This document shows positions 1 to 11,317 of a DNA stretch of 64,000 nt, piece by piece. This stretch comes from Athripsodes cinereus (lineage: Eukaryota > Arthropoda > Insecta > Trichoptera > Leptoceridae). The DNA lies in assembly GCA_947579605.1 (NCBI GenBank), contig OX388321.1:16855614-16919613 (forward strand), read 5' to 3'. The translations under genes and the position numbers were made by a program. The notes beneath the pieces were generated by a model. It did not search any database and had not been told where the DNA came from. It was given only the letters and a program-made list of their open reading frames with translations. The number at the start of each line of letters is the position of its first letter. Within the stretch, counting starts at the first letter, position 1.

Positions 1-966
1 CATTATATGGTACCTGTTGCAGAACAAGGAACACATTCCATATTTTTAAATAAATTTGTAATACTTGAAGTTCCTTCATTAAAAAAGTGAGCATATGAAG
101 GATTCTGCTCTTTGAAATTATTTTGTAATTGGTCTATATTATAATCATTATATATATATTTGAGTATTATGTAATAATAATAATATTAGTAATAATAATA
201 ATATTGTATTCTCTCTACACCTTGTCGGCTATCCTCGGTTACCCTCGTGCGTGCGACGAATGTTGCACTCATCACCAATAATACCTTCGACTTAGCGTTA
301 GATCACGTGGTTTTTTCCAACGGATTTTTTTGGCTAACGTCTCCCGAAGTTCGGCATGACGCGTCAGTTAGATACCAACCCTGGAACAATCAACACGCGA
401 GAGTCCCCTCTTCGCGTTGGCCGCGAGCAGCCACATGGCTCCGACACGATAATAACATTATTCATAATTAATTAATTAATGTCGAACGCCGTAATATTGT
501 ATGAACAAGCGAATTATCCTCCAGTGTTACATATAACTGTTGTTTTTGTGTGTCGTGGTAGTAATGTACTAAAGAAATCTGTTTTTTATTACGTGCGCGA
601 CCAATTTTACCGCCAACATCAGTGTACTATAATAATGATTAATACTCAATAATAATCGATAGACAAGATAATGTTATGAACAAGCTTGTATTCCCTTTGT
701 GTTATATATTACTATTCTTGTGGTTATACAATAATAATATCTGGAAGTTTTCAGTATTGTAGTGTAATTTCATTTTGGGCGTGGTTCGTTGTTTACCGCC
801 AAGTCACTTAACCGTTGTGAAGTGTTATAATTCATTATATCTGAACTGTTCTAATTGATGATGATCTTAGTTAAACCACATAAACGTTTCTTACTACTTG
901 CCCAGTATTACAAATTTATTTAAAAATATGGAATGTGTTCCTTGTTCTGCAACAGGTACCATATAA
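1..966. mobile_element. Foldback/TIR DNA element with 65-bp perfect inverted ends
   Basis: The first 65 bases are the exact reverse complement of about 902-966; the outermost bases read cattatatggtacctgttgc at the left. The element starts at the window edge, so the left flank and any target duplication cannot be seen, and the TIR could extend further left. Inside are imperfect direct repeats about 175-180 bp apart: 'gaacaag' near 503 and 678, and 'taccgccaa' near 614 and 796. A 74-codon open frame at 247-471 in the GC-richer part resembles no transposase I know. The right end abuts the 10-bp palindrome tcaggcctga. I read it as a non-autonomous DNA transposon or foldback element; superfamily not assignable. 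Confidence 0.75.
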
Positions 967-1410
967 TGTCAGGCCTGAGAGTTCGACGTCACGACGATAT
1001 ACTGACGCACCTCTCAGTCTCATGTGTACTTGGTAATCCTCTTTCAACTTTTCCGGTCACGACCTTTGTTGGAAGCTCGATTCAACTACTTGCCATGGTT
1101 TCTTGGAAAGAATAGTGAAATTGTGACGTCCCCTACCTTATAGACAAAGAACAGTGTAGGAACGTATAGGAATTTCTCACGCCTCTTGAGAAGTAGTGAA
1201 CCCCGTTCTGAGGACAGAATCTGCCAGGTTCAGACACCACTCAACCCCGTACTTCTTGGTATGACCAGCCCCCGCCATAGAGACATTAGAGTATGTGTCT
1301 TTCACGACTCTGGTCTCTGCCGTCAAGATACGCTTGCTTTTCCACCAGTAATATACTCGGCTTTGTGTTATTCAACATCTGCTCGCCTATCCATCTGTAA
1401 GTGACTATAA
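967..1410. other. GC-richer stretch next to the TIR element, identity unknown
   Basis: This block is clearly richer in G+C than the DNA around it and has sharp edges: the TIR element on the left and AT-rich DNA after about 1410. A 72-codon open frame (1186-1404) ends in ordinary AT-rich sequence. The reverse strand gives broken coding-like frames with several stops. I recognise no family. It may be the body of a decayed transposon. Confidence 0.3.
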
Positions 1411-2695
1411 TACTATTGTATATTGTATATAATGATATTTTTTCCATAACCTAGTTCATGTTATCATAGAACTATTTATATATTATTTTCCTTTGTGTAT
1501 TAATTTAAGATCTTGAGATTGAATGAAGAATGAATGGTTCGATTTAATTATTTTTAGATTATATGGTAAACCAGGTATTGATTTATATATATAATACCAA
1601 GGTTGGTTTATTCAATAATTACCAATGTTTGTTTTAATATCTCCATACAAATTCTGCAGTACTTTCATAATTTTGCATATTGTACGGAATATTATTCCAT
1701 ACAAGTTTACTTTGGGGAGTAACTGTTTTGGTTATTTAATATATATGTACACAATAAATGTGAATCACCTACCACAATTTATCTTTCTGTTGAAATCCAG
1801 TTTATATACCTAAAAGTAGCTTCAATGCTTTTAATCATTCTAAAGTACATCTCTTCGCCTCCTTGTATATAAACATCCAATAACATAGTTTATTCTTGGA
1901 GTAGTTTTGTCGCCGAGGTTCGATTCCTTGACCAACCAAAGGCTGGATGACCCTATTATCTCACCATGAAGGCAACAAAGAGCTAAATTAACGGCTCCAT
2001 CGATAGAAATAAAATATCCTCTTTCTTAGAAAGGTATGATGTACTGTTGTTAATCTTTGTTTCACTTGATATATAATTTTGATTGTTTACATGGATATAT
2101 CTATAAATTTACCATGATATATAATAAGAAGAGTTTATTCAATATGTTACAACTGGTATACAGAAGGAAGTGACAGAGTAAGGAGGTCCTGGTAACCAGA
2201 CAGCTTGTGGAACTAAGGGTAAGCATGACACAGAGGCCTCTCTCGCCCAAAGCTAAGTAAAAGGCCCTATTCACTTAGAGAAAACCCCTAGACAAAAATA
2301 ACGAGTATAGGCACTTTTAATGTAAGAAAATCCTAGACGAATTATCGAGCATACATATAACAGTACTACTTTGGAGAATATATATCGACAACAAATATAT
2401 GAAATTTGGCCCCGGCCTTTCCCTCAGAAAGGAACACGGAGATTATTTTGCTTCTTATAGTTCAATTTGAAAACTGTATTCATTCTTCTAATTTTGCTTT
2501 TATAATACATGATTGCGACCTAGGTAAAAATCCAAAAAAGGTTGTAATAAATTGTGTGCTAGTCCGTTGGATGTAGAATAATTACTTGTTACGTGCAAAC
2601 GTAATATACTTAATCACACTTATTAATTCAATATATTAATATGTTTCATTGACACAACCATCATTATTCATTACTTAACGTACATCTCAAGACAA
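1411..2695. other. Gene-free AT-rich DNA with isolated repeat-like patches
   Basis: Mostly AT-rich. A perfect tRNA-type B box (ggttcgattcc, 1917-1927) has no convincing A box upstream, so it may be a scrap of a tRNA-derived SINE. 2160-2450 is richer in G+C and stands out from its flanks, but no frame stays open and I recognise nothing in it. Confidence 0.4.
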
Positions 2696-3034
2696 GAACG
2701 AGTTCAAAATCGGCTTCTCAAATATCTGAATTAAAGGGCCCGTGTTCATTTTGACAATTATACCGATTCCGCAGCCTAGCACAATATGCTTACACTGAAG
2801 ACAAGACGAACTTTAGCAGACATGAGACTATTATATGACATACTACATAACAACATTGACTCTAAGTATATGACATCCACAATTAAACTGCGAATACCAC
2901 AAAAATAAACTAGAACAAACACGCTATTTCACGTTGAAACTTTTAAAACAAACTATGGTTGAAACACTGTTTTTAATAGAATTTACGAAACATACAACAC
3001 ATCTTTCAACGTAAGACATTTTTCAGGTAAGTAA
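2696..3034 (+). pseudogene. Non-LTR retrotransposon reverse transcriptase, C-terminal relic
   Basis: One reading frame over 113 codons gives a typical Jockey/CR1-type C-terminal tail: it opens with RVQNRLLKYLN, then DNYTDS, MLTLKTRRTLADMRLLYDIL, LRIP and a terminal YETYNTSFN. That tail follows the polymerase core and is known to be conserved across these clades. Four in-frame stops (2732, 2777, 2906, 2960) and no frameshift show a dead but not very old copy. It is 5'-truncated: the catalytic RT motifs are missing, and nothing coding is recognisable upstream. The frame stops at 3032-3034 and is followed by an AT-rich 3' UTR that ends in poly(A). Confidence 0.8.
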
Positions 3035-3491
3035 AAACACCTTCATAAAATCGGTTATTACACAACTCAATGCAACGATAGAATAGAATTAAATACAATA
3101 TATACTTTTTAACTTAAATAACATAAACTATTATCAGTATGACACATCATCATAAATATTATTCAAATATTTGAACATAATCCATTCCCTTCCTTTTCCC
3201 TCCCCCTAGTCCTAAAAATGCTCACCAGCAATTGAAGTAATAAGTATCATTGCTTTTTTCTTTCTTTTATATTCTTATACATATATTATCTCTTTAAAAA
3301 TATATATTCATTTAATTATCTTTTATCTTGAATATCAATTATTGCTTCACATTACTCGCTTTTTTAACTATTATTCTGTATTATATAACTTAAGTTGTAA
3401 TTGGCTTTAATGTTGTACAATTATTATTGTATTTATTATGTAATATAAGCTGTAACTTTAAGTTTGAAATAAATAAAATAACAAAAAAAAA
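3035..3491 (+). mobile_element. 3' UTR and poly(A) tail of the non-LTR relic
   Basis: AT-rich sequence continues from the RT stop to gaaataaataaaataac followed by a run of A at about 3482-3491. An AATAAA-like signal just before a poly(A) run is the expected 3' terminus of a retrotransposed RNA. No target duplication could be assigned because the 5' boundary is not known. Confidence 0.6.
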
Positions 3492-4452
3492 ACTTTTCGA
3501 TTTTCGAAGAGGAAACACTATGAAACACTGTTCATTTTAATTTAGATAATACCTATAACAATTTAAATGAAAGTAAACAGTTTTTTCTTTAAATATTTAT
3601 TATCTAAAAAAAATTATACAAATAATTTAAAACCTAATATTTGATGATTATTAATTTGTTTATAAATTCTTTTTTTTAACCTTAAAATATTGATATTATA
3701 CATGCAATAAGTTTTGTGTCTACGCACATTGCTCGCGTCATGATACAAATTTAAAAAAAAAATATACATATTCAGTCGTAAGATAGTGGACTGATATATA
3801 ATATGTATTCATGATACGAAAATAAAAATACCTTAAATGAATAACTTATGTTTAACATTGGTCTTTACGAGGATTATCTAGAATTTCAGAGCAGTCAATG
3901 TAAACAAATTCAATTTATAAATTTAATTTTTAGTTTATTTCTACTTAAAGTATTTCAAATTTAGCATAATTTAAGACTGAGAATTTTTATCTCCATATTT
4001 TTTGATATACAATATTTTCATAATTCATACCAAAAGGGCACAGCATGTTTATGCGGAGAGCTTAAAAAGCTTTATTATATGACGATTTCCAGAAGTTTTT
4101 CCAAGCCGTGGAATTAAATATGGTGAAGAATTTATAAACGGAGAAAGTTTAAGGGATTTAAATATGTATTAACATCAAAGCCTTATTGACAACCGACCAT
4201 ACTACTGGCATCAAGCCGAAAACTAAAAGCTACTGTAGGCTTCTAGAAATATTTGGTTTCTTCTGAAACCTTTTAGAGAAATAATAATAATTGTTAAATC
4301 CCATAATTCTAGAGTTGGTTGAGATAACTAACTGCTAATGAAAAACTTAGATTTAACAAACTGCTTATGAAAAACTGCTACAAGAAATGTTGAAAAAAAC
4401 GCAAGACTCTCAGAAGACTTATCTAGAAAAATTATCGATAAGATTTCATTTT
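3492..4452. other. AT-rich DNA, nothing recognised
   Basis: No open frame of note, no repeat shared with the rest of the window and no structural RNA signature seen. Confidence 0.5.
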
Positions 4453-4664
4453 CGGCCGGTGTGGTTAGGAGGTTTTGCATTTGAGTCACGAGGTCTCGGG
4501 TTCGATTCTCAACCAGGGCAAAATGAAGAATGACCTTTTTCAATTTTTTCTGGGTCTGAGTGTTACATGTATACATTATGTGCATTGTATATATGTGTCA
4601 TCGCATTAGTATCCATAGTAAAAGATTCATATCTTAATTTGGGACTAGCTCGATCTGTGTGAAT
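4453..4664 (+). mobile_element. tRNA-derived SINE (family S1)
   Basis: The head has a box A (tggttaggagg, about 4462) and a box B (ggttcgattct, 4499-4509) spaced as in a tRNA promoter, so Pol III transcription of the source is likely. The body runs through a T-rich linker to a tail with 'atatgtgtcatcgcattagt' and 'tttgggactagctcgatctg'. The same linker and tail recur at 28796-28955, which shows a dispersed family. An 85-codon open frame on the minus strand here is only the SINE read backwards. Confidence 0.75.
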
Positions 4665-4845
4665 TTTTATTCTCTAAACTTATAACTGGAATTTATTTTA
4701 TGTGGTGATTAATTTGTTATTTATTTTCATAGGTATACGTGTTAATTATGTTCTTTTTTGAATTTGTAACAGAAATTAAGATGATAATATTTTTATTTAA
4801 GATTTAATTGCTTGTTCCATCTTGTTTCCTGTAATTATTTAACTA

Positions 4846-4905
4846 TACTATACTATACCCTCACGCCGTGTCCCAAGTGGGGTAGGCAGAGAGAACTTAA
4901 GTAAT
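4846..4905. repeat. Short degenerate repeat fragment with a 'ggggtaggcagag' core
   Basis: 'ccctcacgccgtgtcccaag' followed by 'tggggtaggcagag' resembles both the family A start and the fragment near 42915-42945 (cccaattgcggtaagcaga). Too short for a firm assignment. Confidence 0.35.
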
Positions 4906-6701
4906 TATTTAAGCTTTTGCTTTTATCCATTTTGCGACATTGAAATTCAATTTAGTTTAAATTGTTTCATTTTATTCCTAGTTTGATCTTTGTGAAACAA
5001 TTTGAAATAATTTATTTTCGGTAATTAAATAATACCAAAGTATTGTATAAAGACAGAAAACAAAATGACATTCTTCAAGAATTTCAGGGAAGATTAAAGA
5101 AAACAATTTGAAAATACTTGAATATTTAAATATGCCATTACAATAATGTTAAACTAAATTCACTAAACCACTGAGAACCGGAATATTCATGAATTAATAA
5201 TAACACCAACATACTTTGTAACAGTTGGCGAATTTTTGAAGAAAATAATTGCGCATAAAAATATATTTATTTTTAGTCACCTCGTATAATAGAATTTTCG
5301 AGTGTAACAAAAAAGCTGTATAAATACATGGTAAAAGAAAATGGTATTAATAAAAATTTACATAATTTTATGCATAAGCGAAACCGGGATATAATATATT
5401 TTACGCATAATAATACAATTTGTTTCCTTTTTGTTGGGCAATTTCATTGTATCTCATATTAACTTTATGTCTTATGAAAATGATATTGGAGTAAAAAGTT
5501 AAAGGTCAATAACGGAAAACTTATTACATTCTTCTTAAATGTTATTAAGAAAATTCTTTTGGTGATGATTCCAATTTACTTACCTATAAACACTACTATT
5601 ATTATACAATATATTATTTAGCTGCTTTCCGGGGGGCTTTTTTTATTTAATGAAATTCCTGAAAACCTTTTTTGTATTATCTAAGTACTAACTGCTTTCA
5701 GACAGGGGTGAAAACAGTCAAAGATCTTTAAAAAGTGTTACAAAGACAAAAGTGTGTTCCACTACCAATGATTACATGTATCAAAAATACATTTCGTTGC
5801 ACTTTGTTCTGCCACCATAAAAAGCGGATAATATTATTAAAAAATCGTTGCAATATCTATTACAGTACCTTTTTCTTTTCTTTACGCTTAGCTACGCAAA
5901 GGTTGTCTGGGAGTTTCTTTCATTCATTGTTGCCAATTATTATTGTCTTTCACTTAATATTATATATTAATATTGTTCAGATGATGTCAGTGAATGTGGG
6001 TGAAATATCCTGAATATCTCTCCCTCTTATTTCAGTTCACTTGGTATTGTGTATCAGACGCCATATTCCGCCTTGGGGCTTCGCAGTTTTGAGTTTCTCT
6101 CCTTCAGTCCAATGAACCCAATAGTAATAACTACCTTTAGTTATTTCCCTATTACCTACGTAATTCGTTATTATGCTAAAACGTGTTTCATTTTTCAGAA
6201 TAATACCATTGATTTAACTCCTTAGAATAAATTTTATTCATTTATAAATGTCAATCATAACTTTCAGAATTGATAATTAAAAGGTAGGTACGTATTTTTT
6301 TTTAGTTTAAACGTCAAAACCTTTTTTGGGGTATCTTTGATATTTGTTTATGTAATATACTTATTTTAATTATTCAAGGGTCAGATTTTACACAAATTGT
6401 TCGTTTGATGAAGAATCGAAAATATTAGTTTAATAAAGAACCGTTCCATATAATCTGATATTAAATGATTTTTCGTCTTTTTAATTGAAATTGCTTATTG
6501 TCCAACACATATCTATTATATGCTTAACAAGAGTTTAGCTATTAGGCACTTGCATTAAGTAATGTTATGCAATTTCTTTCAATATTTATAACCACTCAAA
6601 TAATGTTTATTTTTTGACAAAAACCTGATATACATATTGGTTTGTCGTGATGAAATCGCATACGTGATAAGCCCACCTTTTGTTTTTTTTTGTAAACATT
6701 A
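4906..6701. other. AT-rich DNA, nothing recognised
   Basis: Contains a 92-codon open frame (5735-6013) with a phenylalanine-rich composition expected by chance in AT-rich DNA. No repeat or RNA signal seen. Confidence 0.45.
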
Positions 6702-6838
6702 CCAAGAACTAACAAATAAGGTGAGGTTGTCTTTTCTAAACCAAATAAACGTGTTGGTTTCGTGTGTTAAATTTACATATGTAACCTCGTGCAATGGTAG
6801 ATTGAAAAATTACATCGATGCTTATTAATGGATTATTT
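6702..6838 (+). mobile_element. SINE-like repeat (family S2), diverged copy
   Basis: Matches 29612-29750 in order: 'aagaactaacaaataaggt' against 'aggaactaccaaataaagt', then 'ttcgtgtgttaaatttacat' against 'ttcgtgtgtcaaatttacat'. The sister copy has a tRNA-type box B; here the head is unrecognisable. The similar encoded peptides of the two copies come from shared DNA and do not indicate a gene. Confidence 0.55.
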
Positions 6839-8140
6839 ATTTGTAGGTATATAAGTTGTAAATGCATTATTCGATGCTTTCAAACTCGCATCAAATATCA
6901 AATCAATACAATCTACATTAATTACCCTGTCAATTTTAATGTATACAATTTAAACATATTTTCTTTTCATTTTTTAAAGTAACAACAGCGCCTTCGAAAA
7001 GATTGTGTGACAACGATTTATGTTGCTACTAAATATTATATTTTTGGTATCCCGCTCCCTAGCCAATGTTTTTACTGAACTGTTTACATTGTATTAATGC
7101 TAAAATGAAAGCTTCTTCCTGTTGTCACTCTACGCCGTTAATGTATCGTATATTTATTGACCAACCATTAGTAGAGGACAGTGTGCCCCGTAATAATAAT
7201 AACAATATATAAAAAGGAGAAACCACCACTGGCTGTCTTGCAAGTGCGTTATAAATAAGAGATTTCAAATTATTCTATAACTTTGTAAAATCGAAATTTC
7301 TGAATCCTGACTCGCGTCTAATAGACTACAGGTATGTTTGTATTTTTTTACTTTAATATTGCGCAAGTTAGTATATGTTTTGAATTTATTTCATTTTTTA
7401 TTTCAAAAATGTTTTTCCATTACGTATCAGATATTTACAATCCTTTTATTGGCATGAAGTGAATGACATAGGTATTTGTTTTTTTTACATGCAGAGTTGG
7501 TTACCCCACTCGTGAAAATGCCGTGATAATATAAATAAATGAACGAATGGGAAAGGATTATTTCTATTTACTTATTCTGCAAATCATTGTACATAACTTT
7601 TTTTATTTTGTATACGTACTCTATGTATATCATTCCATTTTTAAAAAAAAACAGTGTCATTCAAGCCAATAAAAAGAGTTTGAATATTTTCCAATAGTCC
7701 AAAATACATACAATATGATTCTTATTTCCATACAAAAGTTAGTAAACAATCGTATGATTTGAATTTTCTTGATATATCTTTACATGCTGAGACATTGCGT
7801 TTTTGATGATAAACAAAACGTTGTACTTCGTCGCTATTGAAACTGTTAGGAGTGTATTTACATATTGAAAATTATAAAATAGATGTTAATGTAGTTTCTG
7901 TGACACATATTGAATTTTAATGAAGTTTATTAATAACTGACAATTTATAGTTGCATTCAGTTCATGATGTGTATCTTCCACTGTCTCATCGATGTTGCGA
8001 TGTGAAGAATCACTTCTCTTATATCCAACGATGAGATTCTCAGCGGCCACCCTTGGTTTATTGGTCATTTAGAAAAATACCCTCTCTTTAGTATTAGGGC
8101 TATGAAATTGAAGCGAAAAATGAACGAAACCTTTTATATC
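6839..8140. other. AT-rich DNA, nothing recognised
   Basis: No family shared with other parts of the window. A 60-codon minus-strand frame (7886-8068) has no recognisable motif. Confidence 0.45.
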
Positions 8141-8527
8141 TAATACTCCCAGTAGGTTATACTTGTATTGTGATGATAATACATCTAACACTACACACAG
8201 TGAATCTATTTTTAAGAGGTAAAGTGTAGTGATTTTGCCGGATAACTTTTATCTGCAGTGAAATATATTTAATACTCCCAAATACAAAGATTAACATGAC
8301 AATACATCTAACACTACACATAGTGAATCTTTTTTTAAGATAAACAGTGTAGTGATTTTGCCGGATGACGTATATCTGCCGAGGTATAATATATTAATTA
8401 ATACTCCTAGATACAAAGACTAACATGACAAAACATCTAACACTACTCACAGTGAATCTATTTTTAATAAATGTAAAGTATAGTGATTTTGCCGGGAAGC
8501 GCATATTTGCTGAGATTTTGAAGCTGA
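8141..8527. repeat. Minisatellite, three diverged units of about 129 bp
   Basis: Units begin with 'taatactcc' at 8141, 8270 and 8399, a constant step of 129. Each holds 'acatctaacactac', 'agtgaatct' and 'tagtgattttgccgg' in order. Inside each unit, 'aacactacac' and 'gtgtagtg' are complementary, so each can fold into a short stem. Units differ at many positions, so the array is not recent. It stops at about 8527, before a different sequence. Confidence 0.75.
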
Positions 8528-8641
8528 TAGCTGAATATTTAGCTAGCGTCCCACCTCATCGCGATTTTTTCTAGACTCTTTTTAGCACAAATTTTTAGTC
8601 AAATTTATATTATTTATTTGTTAATATCGAAAAATTGATTA

Positions 8642-8849
8642 ATACTACTACTGCTATACCATCACGGTATATCCCACAAGTTGGGTAGCCAGCAGACCAG
8701 TTGCATATAACCAACATACAAGCTGTCCTCTCCGTGCCAATATAAAACCAAGTCATTCAGGATGGGTGGCAAACCTCATCGCTGAATTTAAGATGTAAAA
8801 TGTCTTAATTTTTTCGAACACCTGCCTTTTACATGACACTCGTAAACTT
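8642..8849 (+). repeat. Family A copy 1, left part
   Basis: Family A is a ~240-bp dispersed repeat. Read in this direction it runs: a (tac)n start, 'accatcacggcatatcccac', 'ggggtagccagcagacc', 'gctgtcctctccgtgcc', 'cattcaggatgggtggcaaa', 'cctcatcgctgaatttaaga', 'ttttttcgaacacctgcc', 'gagtgggagaccaattcttt', 'accgggtgctccacgg'. Here it is cut at 'cactcgtaaactt' (8837-8849) by an insertion and resumes at 9457. The function and class of the family are unknown. Confidence 0.75.
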
Positions 8850-9456
8850 GTTGAAATAACTTTATTTCTCGGATACTGCAGGAGTCCAAGGACTCCTATT
8901 TATCCGTTTAGGTGACGATTTATTAACATTTTAATTCTCTCTAGTTTACTACTATGCCAGTGTTGGCATCTCCGATCCTACCACGTCAGTGGGCGGGGGA
9001 CCCGGCTGACGTAGCAGATCCCATCTTGAGACCCACACATCCACGAATGTCTTAAAGCGTGAAGCCTTTGTGGCATTTAGAAACACTTCCCCAAACCAGA
9101 TGGGTCGAGGAGTGTCAACAGTCATACCCAGAATCATTTCCTCTCTTGCATCCATCATCAAAGGACATTCCCAAAGGATATGTTCCGCATATTGAGCTCC
9201 TGTCCCACATGTGCACCATGGATTATCGGTCAAAGCTAGCACAAAAAGCTTACCTCTCAACTGGCCATGTCCAGTGATAAGTTGTACAGAAAAATGATCA
9301 AGGGACAAGAAGCTCATTCTCAGTCTTTCACGGACATCTGGAAAGAACTTGTTGACTTGTTGACATTTCTTTTATGTTGTGTTTATATTTGTATTTGTAT
9401 ATAAATAAAAAAAAAAAAAAAAAAAGTCTACTCGTTCTTCCAGTGGTCCAATTTTC
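8850..9456. mobile_element. Composite retrotransposon insertion inside family A, 13-bp TSD
   Basis: The 13-mer cactcgtaaactt stands on both sides (8837-8849 and 9457-9469), and family A reads continuously if the insert is removed, so the insertion borders are well supported. Inside are an R1-like coding fragment on the minus strand (8952-9368) and then, on the plus strand, an AT-rich segment ending in a poly(A) run (9407-9425) and a 31-bp filler. The opposite orientation of the two parts fits twin-priming inversion, or two nested events. The minus-strand 3' side carries aataaa near the left border and the palindrome aggagtccaaggactcct. Confidence 0.7.
8952..9368 (-). pseudogene. R1-clade non-LTR retrotransposon ORF2 C-terminus (fragment)
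   Basis: About 138 codons are open on the minus strand. The reading starts at KCQQVNKFFPDVRERL, continues with LSLDHFSVQLITGHG, and carries a zinc-knuckle-like motif C-x-C-x8-H-x4-C in WCTCGTGAQYAEHILWEC, followed by CPLMMDAREEM. The 'LTGHG ... C.C ... H...C' arrangement is characteristic of the C-terminus of R1/TRAS-type ORF2 proteins, where it lies behind the RT domain. Endonuclease and RT domains are absent, so it is a 5'-truncated, non-functional copy, although no stop interrupts the part that remains. An ATG at 9317 is internal and is not a real start. Confidence 0.8.
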
Positions 9457-9524
9457 CACTCGTAAACTTACAGAGAAGAGTGGGAGACCGATTCTTTACC
9501 GGGTGCTCCACGGTATTAATGTCT
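9457..9524 (+). repeat. Family A copy 1, right part
   Basis: Resumes after the TSD with 'agagtgggagaccgattctt' and 'taccgggtgctccacgg', the standard right end of family A. Confidence 0.7.
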
Positions 9525-11067
9525 TATACTCGCGAAATATCAACCCGGTATCCAGCCGGATAATAATACTCTTTTTTTTTAACAAAAGCAGTGTTCACAT
9601 ACAAAATGGGTGACAATATTTTCAGTATAATAATGGTTTTCTGTTAAATGGCGGACTAGGTATAAGGGAACATCTCTAAGTCACCTATTCTATGTATAGT
9701 AAATTTTAACAAGATATGCCAGATATCCTATGATTGCCGAATATCCATCACATGTATAATCTATGTATTTAGGTACTTATTCGTTGCCAAGTACTTTGCG
9801 TCAGAAATTTTCTTCGGTGATTCCAAACGATTAAGCAGATAGTTTTACGGACTATAGAGGAAGTCAATCATGAAATTGAACACATTTCCTAAAGATTTAT
9901 TGCAGATTTTTTTATTATTTATTTGATTCAAAGTATATACTGATTGTTGTTACATTCATTATATTATCATTTTTAAATATAGGTACATAGTTAAATCTAG
10001 TATGTAATGTCGAACCATTTTTCGATTGATTTAACCAAAATGTGTTCTCGTTTCTGACATTTTAATAAGAAATCAACGTTTTGTGATTAATTTTTGTAAG
10101 TGAGAGCTGAGATGAAAACTGTTTGAAGAACATTTTATCAACATAAATTGAAGAAAGTTTTTATAAATGTATGGATCTTTTGACTATTTTTTCATTGCTT
10201 CCCTACCCATAATTTCCATTGCAAGGTTTCTCACATGTGTGGTTACCAGCAAACTCACTTCAATTTGTAATTAATAAATATTGCTTGTATATAAAAATAT
10301 ATTTCCAGACATAGGAAATGCAGAGATATTCATAAAGGCAACATGCTTCATAATTGAATTATGATAGTAAATGTCTTCGAGATAAAGTTCTACGAATATC
10401 TTGGTTTATCAAGATAGTCGAAAAACTTTTATGTCCTTACTTTCCTTCTTTTTCTTTATGTTGTTTTTATTATTATTATTATTTTAAAAAAGATTATTCC
10501 GGAAACATTGTAAGTGTGTGTGATTTCCTTTTAGTATCAACTCACTTAGAATCAATTCTCCATGCTATTATTGTACGTTATGTATACACAGTACCAACGT
10601 AGTATAAGATACATTCAACAACCCCCCAGTTTTGAGATTTTCGGGTAGAGGGATATTTTACCCTCTCTCGGTCTATTGTTGTACGAAAATTGCCCCTGGC
10701 TATTTGATTTCTATTTTTTTGTATGAGGGCAGCACTGCAGAATAATGGGTATACAATAAAATGTTTTCTATATAATTTCTATAAAAGTAGAGTTTGAGGA
10801 AGATAGTTGTGAGAGCTTTTACTGTGTGTATTTGGACTTCTTCGTCAGCCGAAAAAGTCACAGCATTTTCTTATAAAGTTTCCGAATATCAATATTTAGT
10901 TTTAGATAGTTGTGTTTTATAACTGCAACTTGACTTTTGTAACAGGTTATGTATCGGTGTAAAGAAAGATAATAGAAAATTACTCGGCTTTCTTGAAATA
11001 AATCTTGTTTTTGCAATAAAAAACTCTCTTCAAATAAATAAAAATCATTTGCGCATCACAATCCCGT
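9525..11067. other. AT-rich DNA with a short (tta)n run
   Basis: A (tta)n stretch lies at about 10463-10486. A GC-richer patch at 10611-10740 holds a small inverted repeat (gaggg ... ccctc, about 10651-10668). No coding or repeat family recognised. Confidence 0.4.
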
Positions 11068-11317
11068 GAAGCACCCGATAAAGAATTGGTCTCCCACTCT
11101 TCTCCTCGTTTTCGAGTGTCCTGTAAAAGGCAGGTGTTCGAAAAAATTAAGACATTGTACATCTTAAATTCAGCGATGAAGTTTGCCACTCATCCTGAAT
11201 GTCTTGATTTTATATTGGCACAAAGAGGACAGCTTGCATGTTTCTTACAAGCAGCTGGTCTGCTGGCTTCCCCACTTGTGGAATATGCCGTGATGGTATA
11301 GTAGTAGTAGTAGTAAG
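11068..11317 (-). repeat. Family A copy 2, near full length
   Basis: Runs from 'gaagcacccgataaagaatt' to a (tag)n tract, the reverse complement of the family start. One frame along the plus strand stays open for 71 codons (11086-11301) and shares 'FEKIKTLYILNSAM' and 'ATHPECLDFILA' with the copy at 50.2 kb. Confidence 0.8.

Noticed and set aside
1917..1927. tRNA gene suggested by a perfect B box
   Set aside because: No paired arms or A box at the right distance.
4328..4585. 85-codon minus-strand open frame
   Set aside because: It is the reverse of the S1 SINE and its flank.
8952..9317. Host zinc-finger gene
   Set aside because: The C-x-C-x8-H-x4-C motif sits in an R1-type ORF2 tail within a TSD-bounded insertion.
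11086..11301. Small conserved protein gene
   Set aside because: The similar peptides at 11.1, 44.6 and 50.2 kb arise from the same dispersed repeat, and the opposite frame is equally open.
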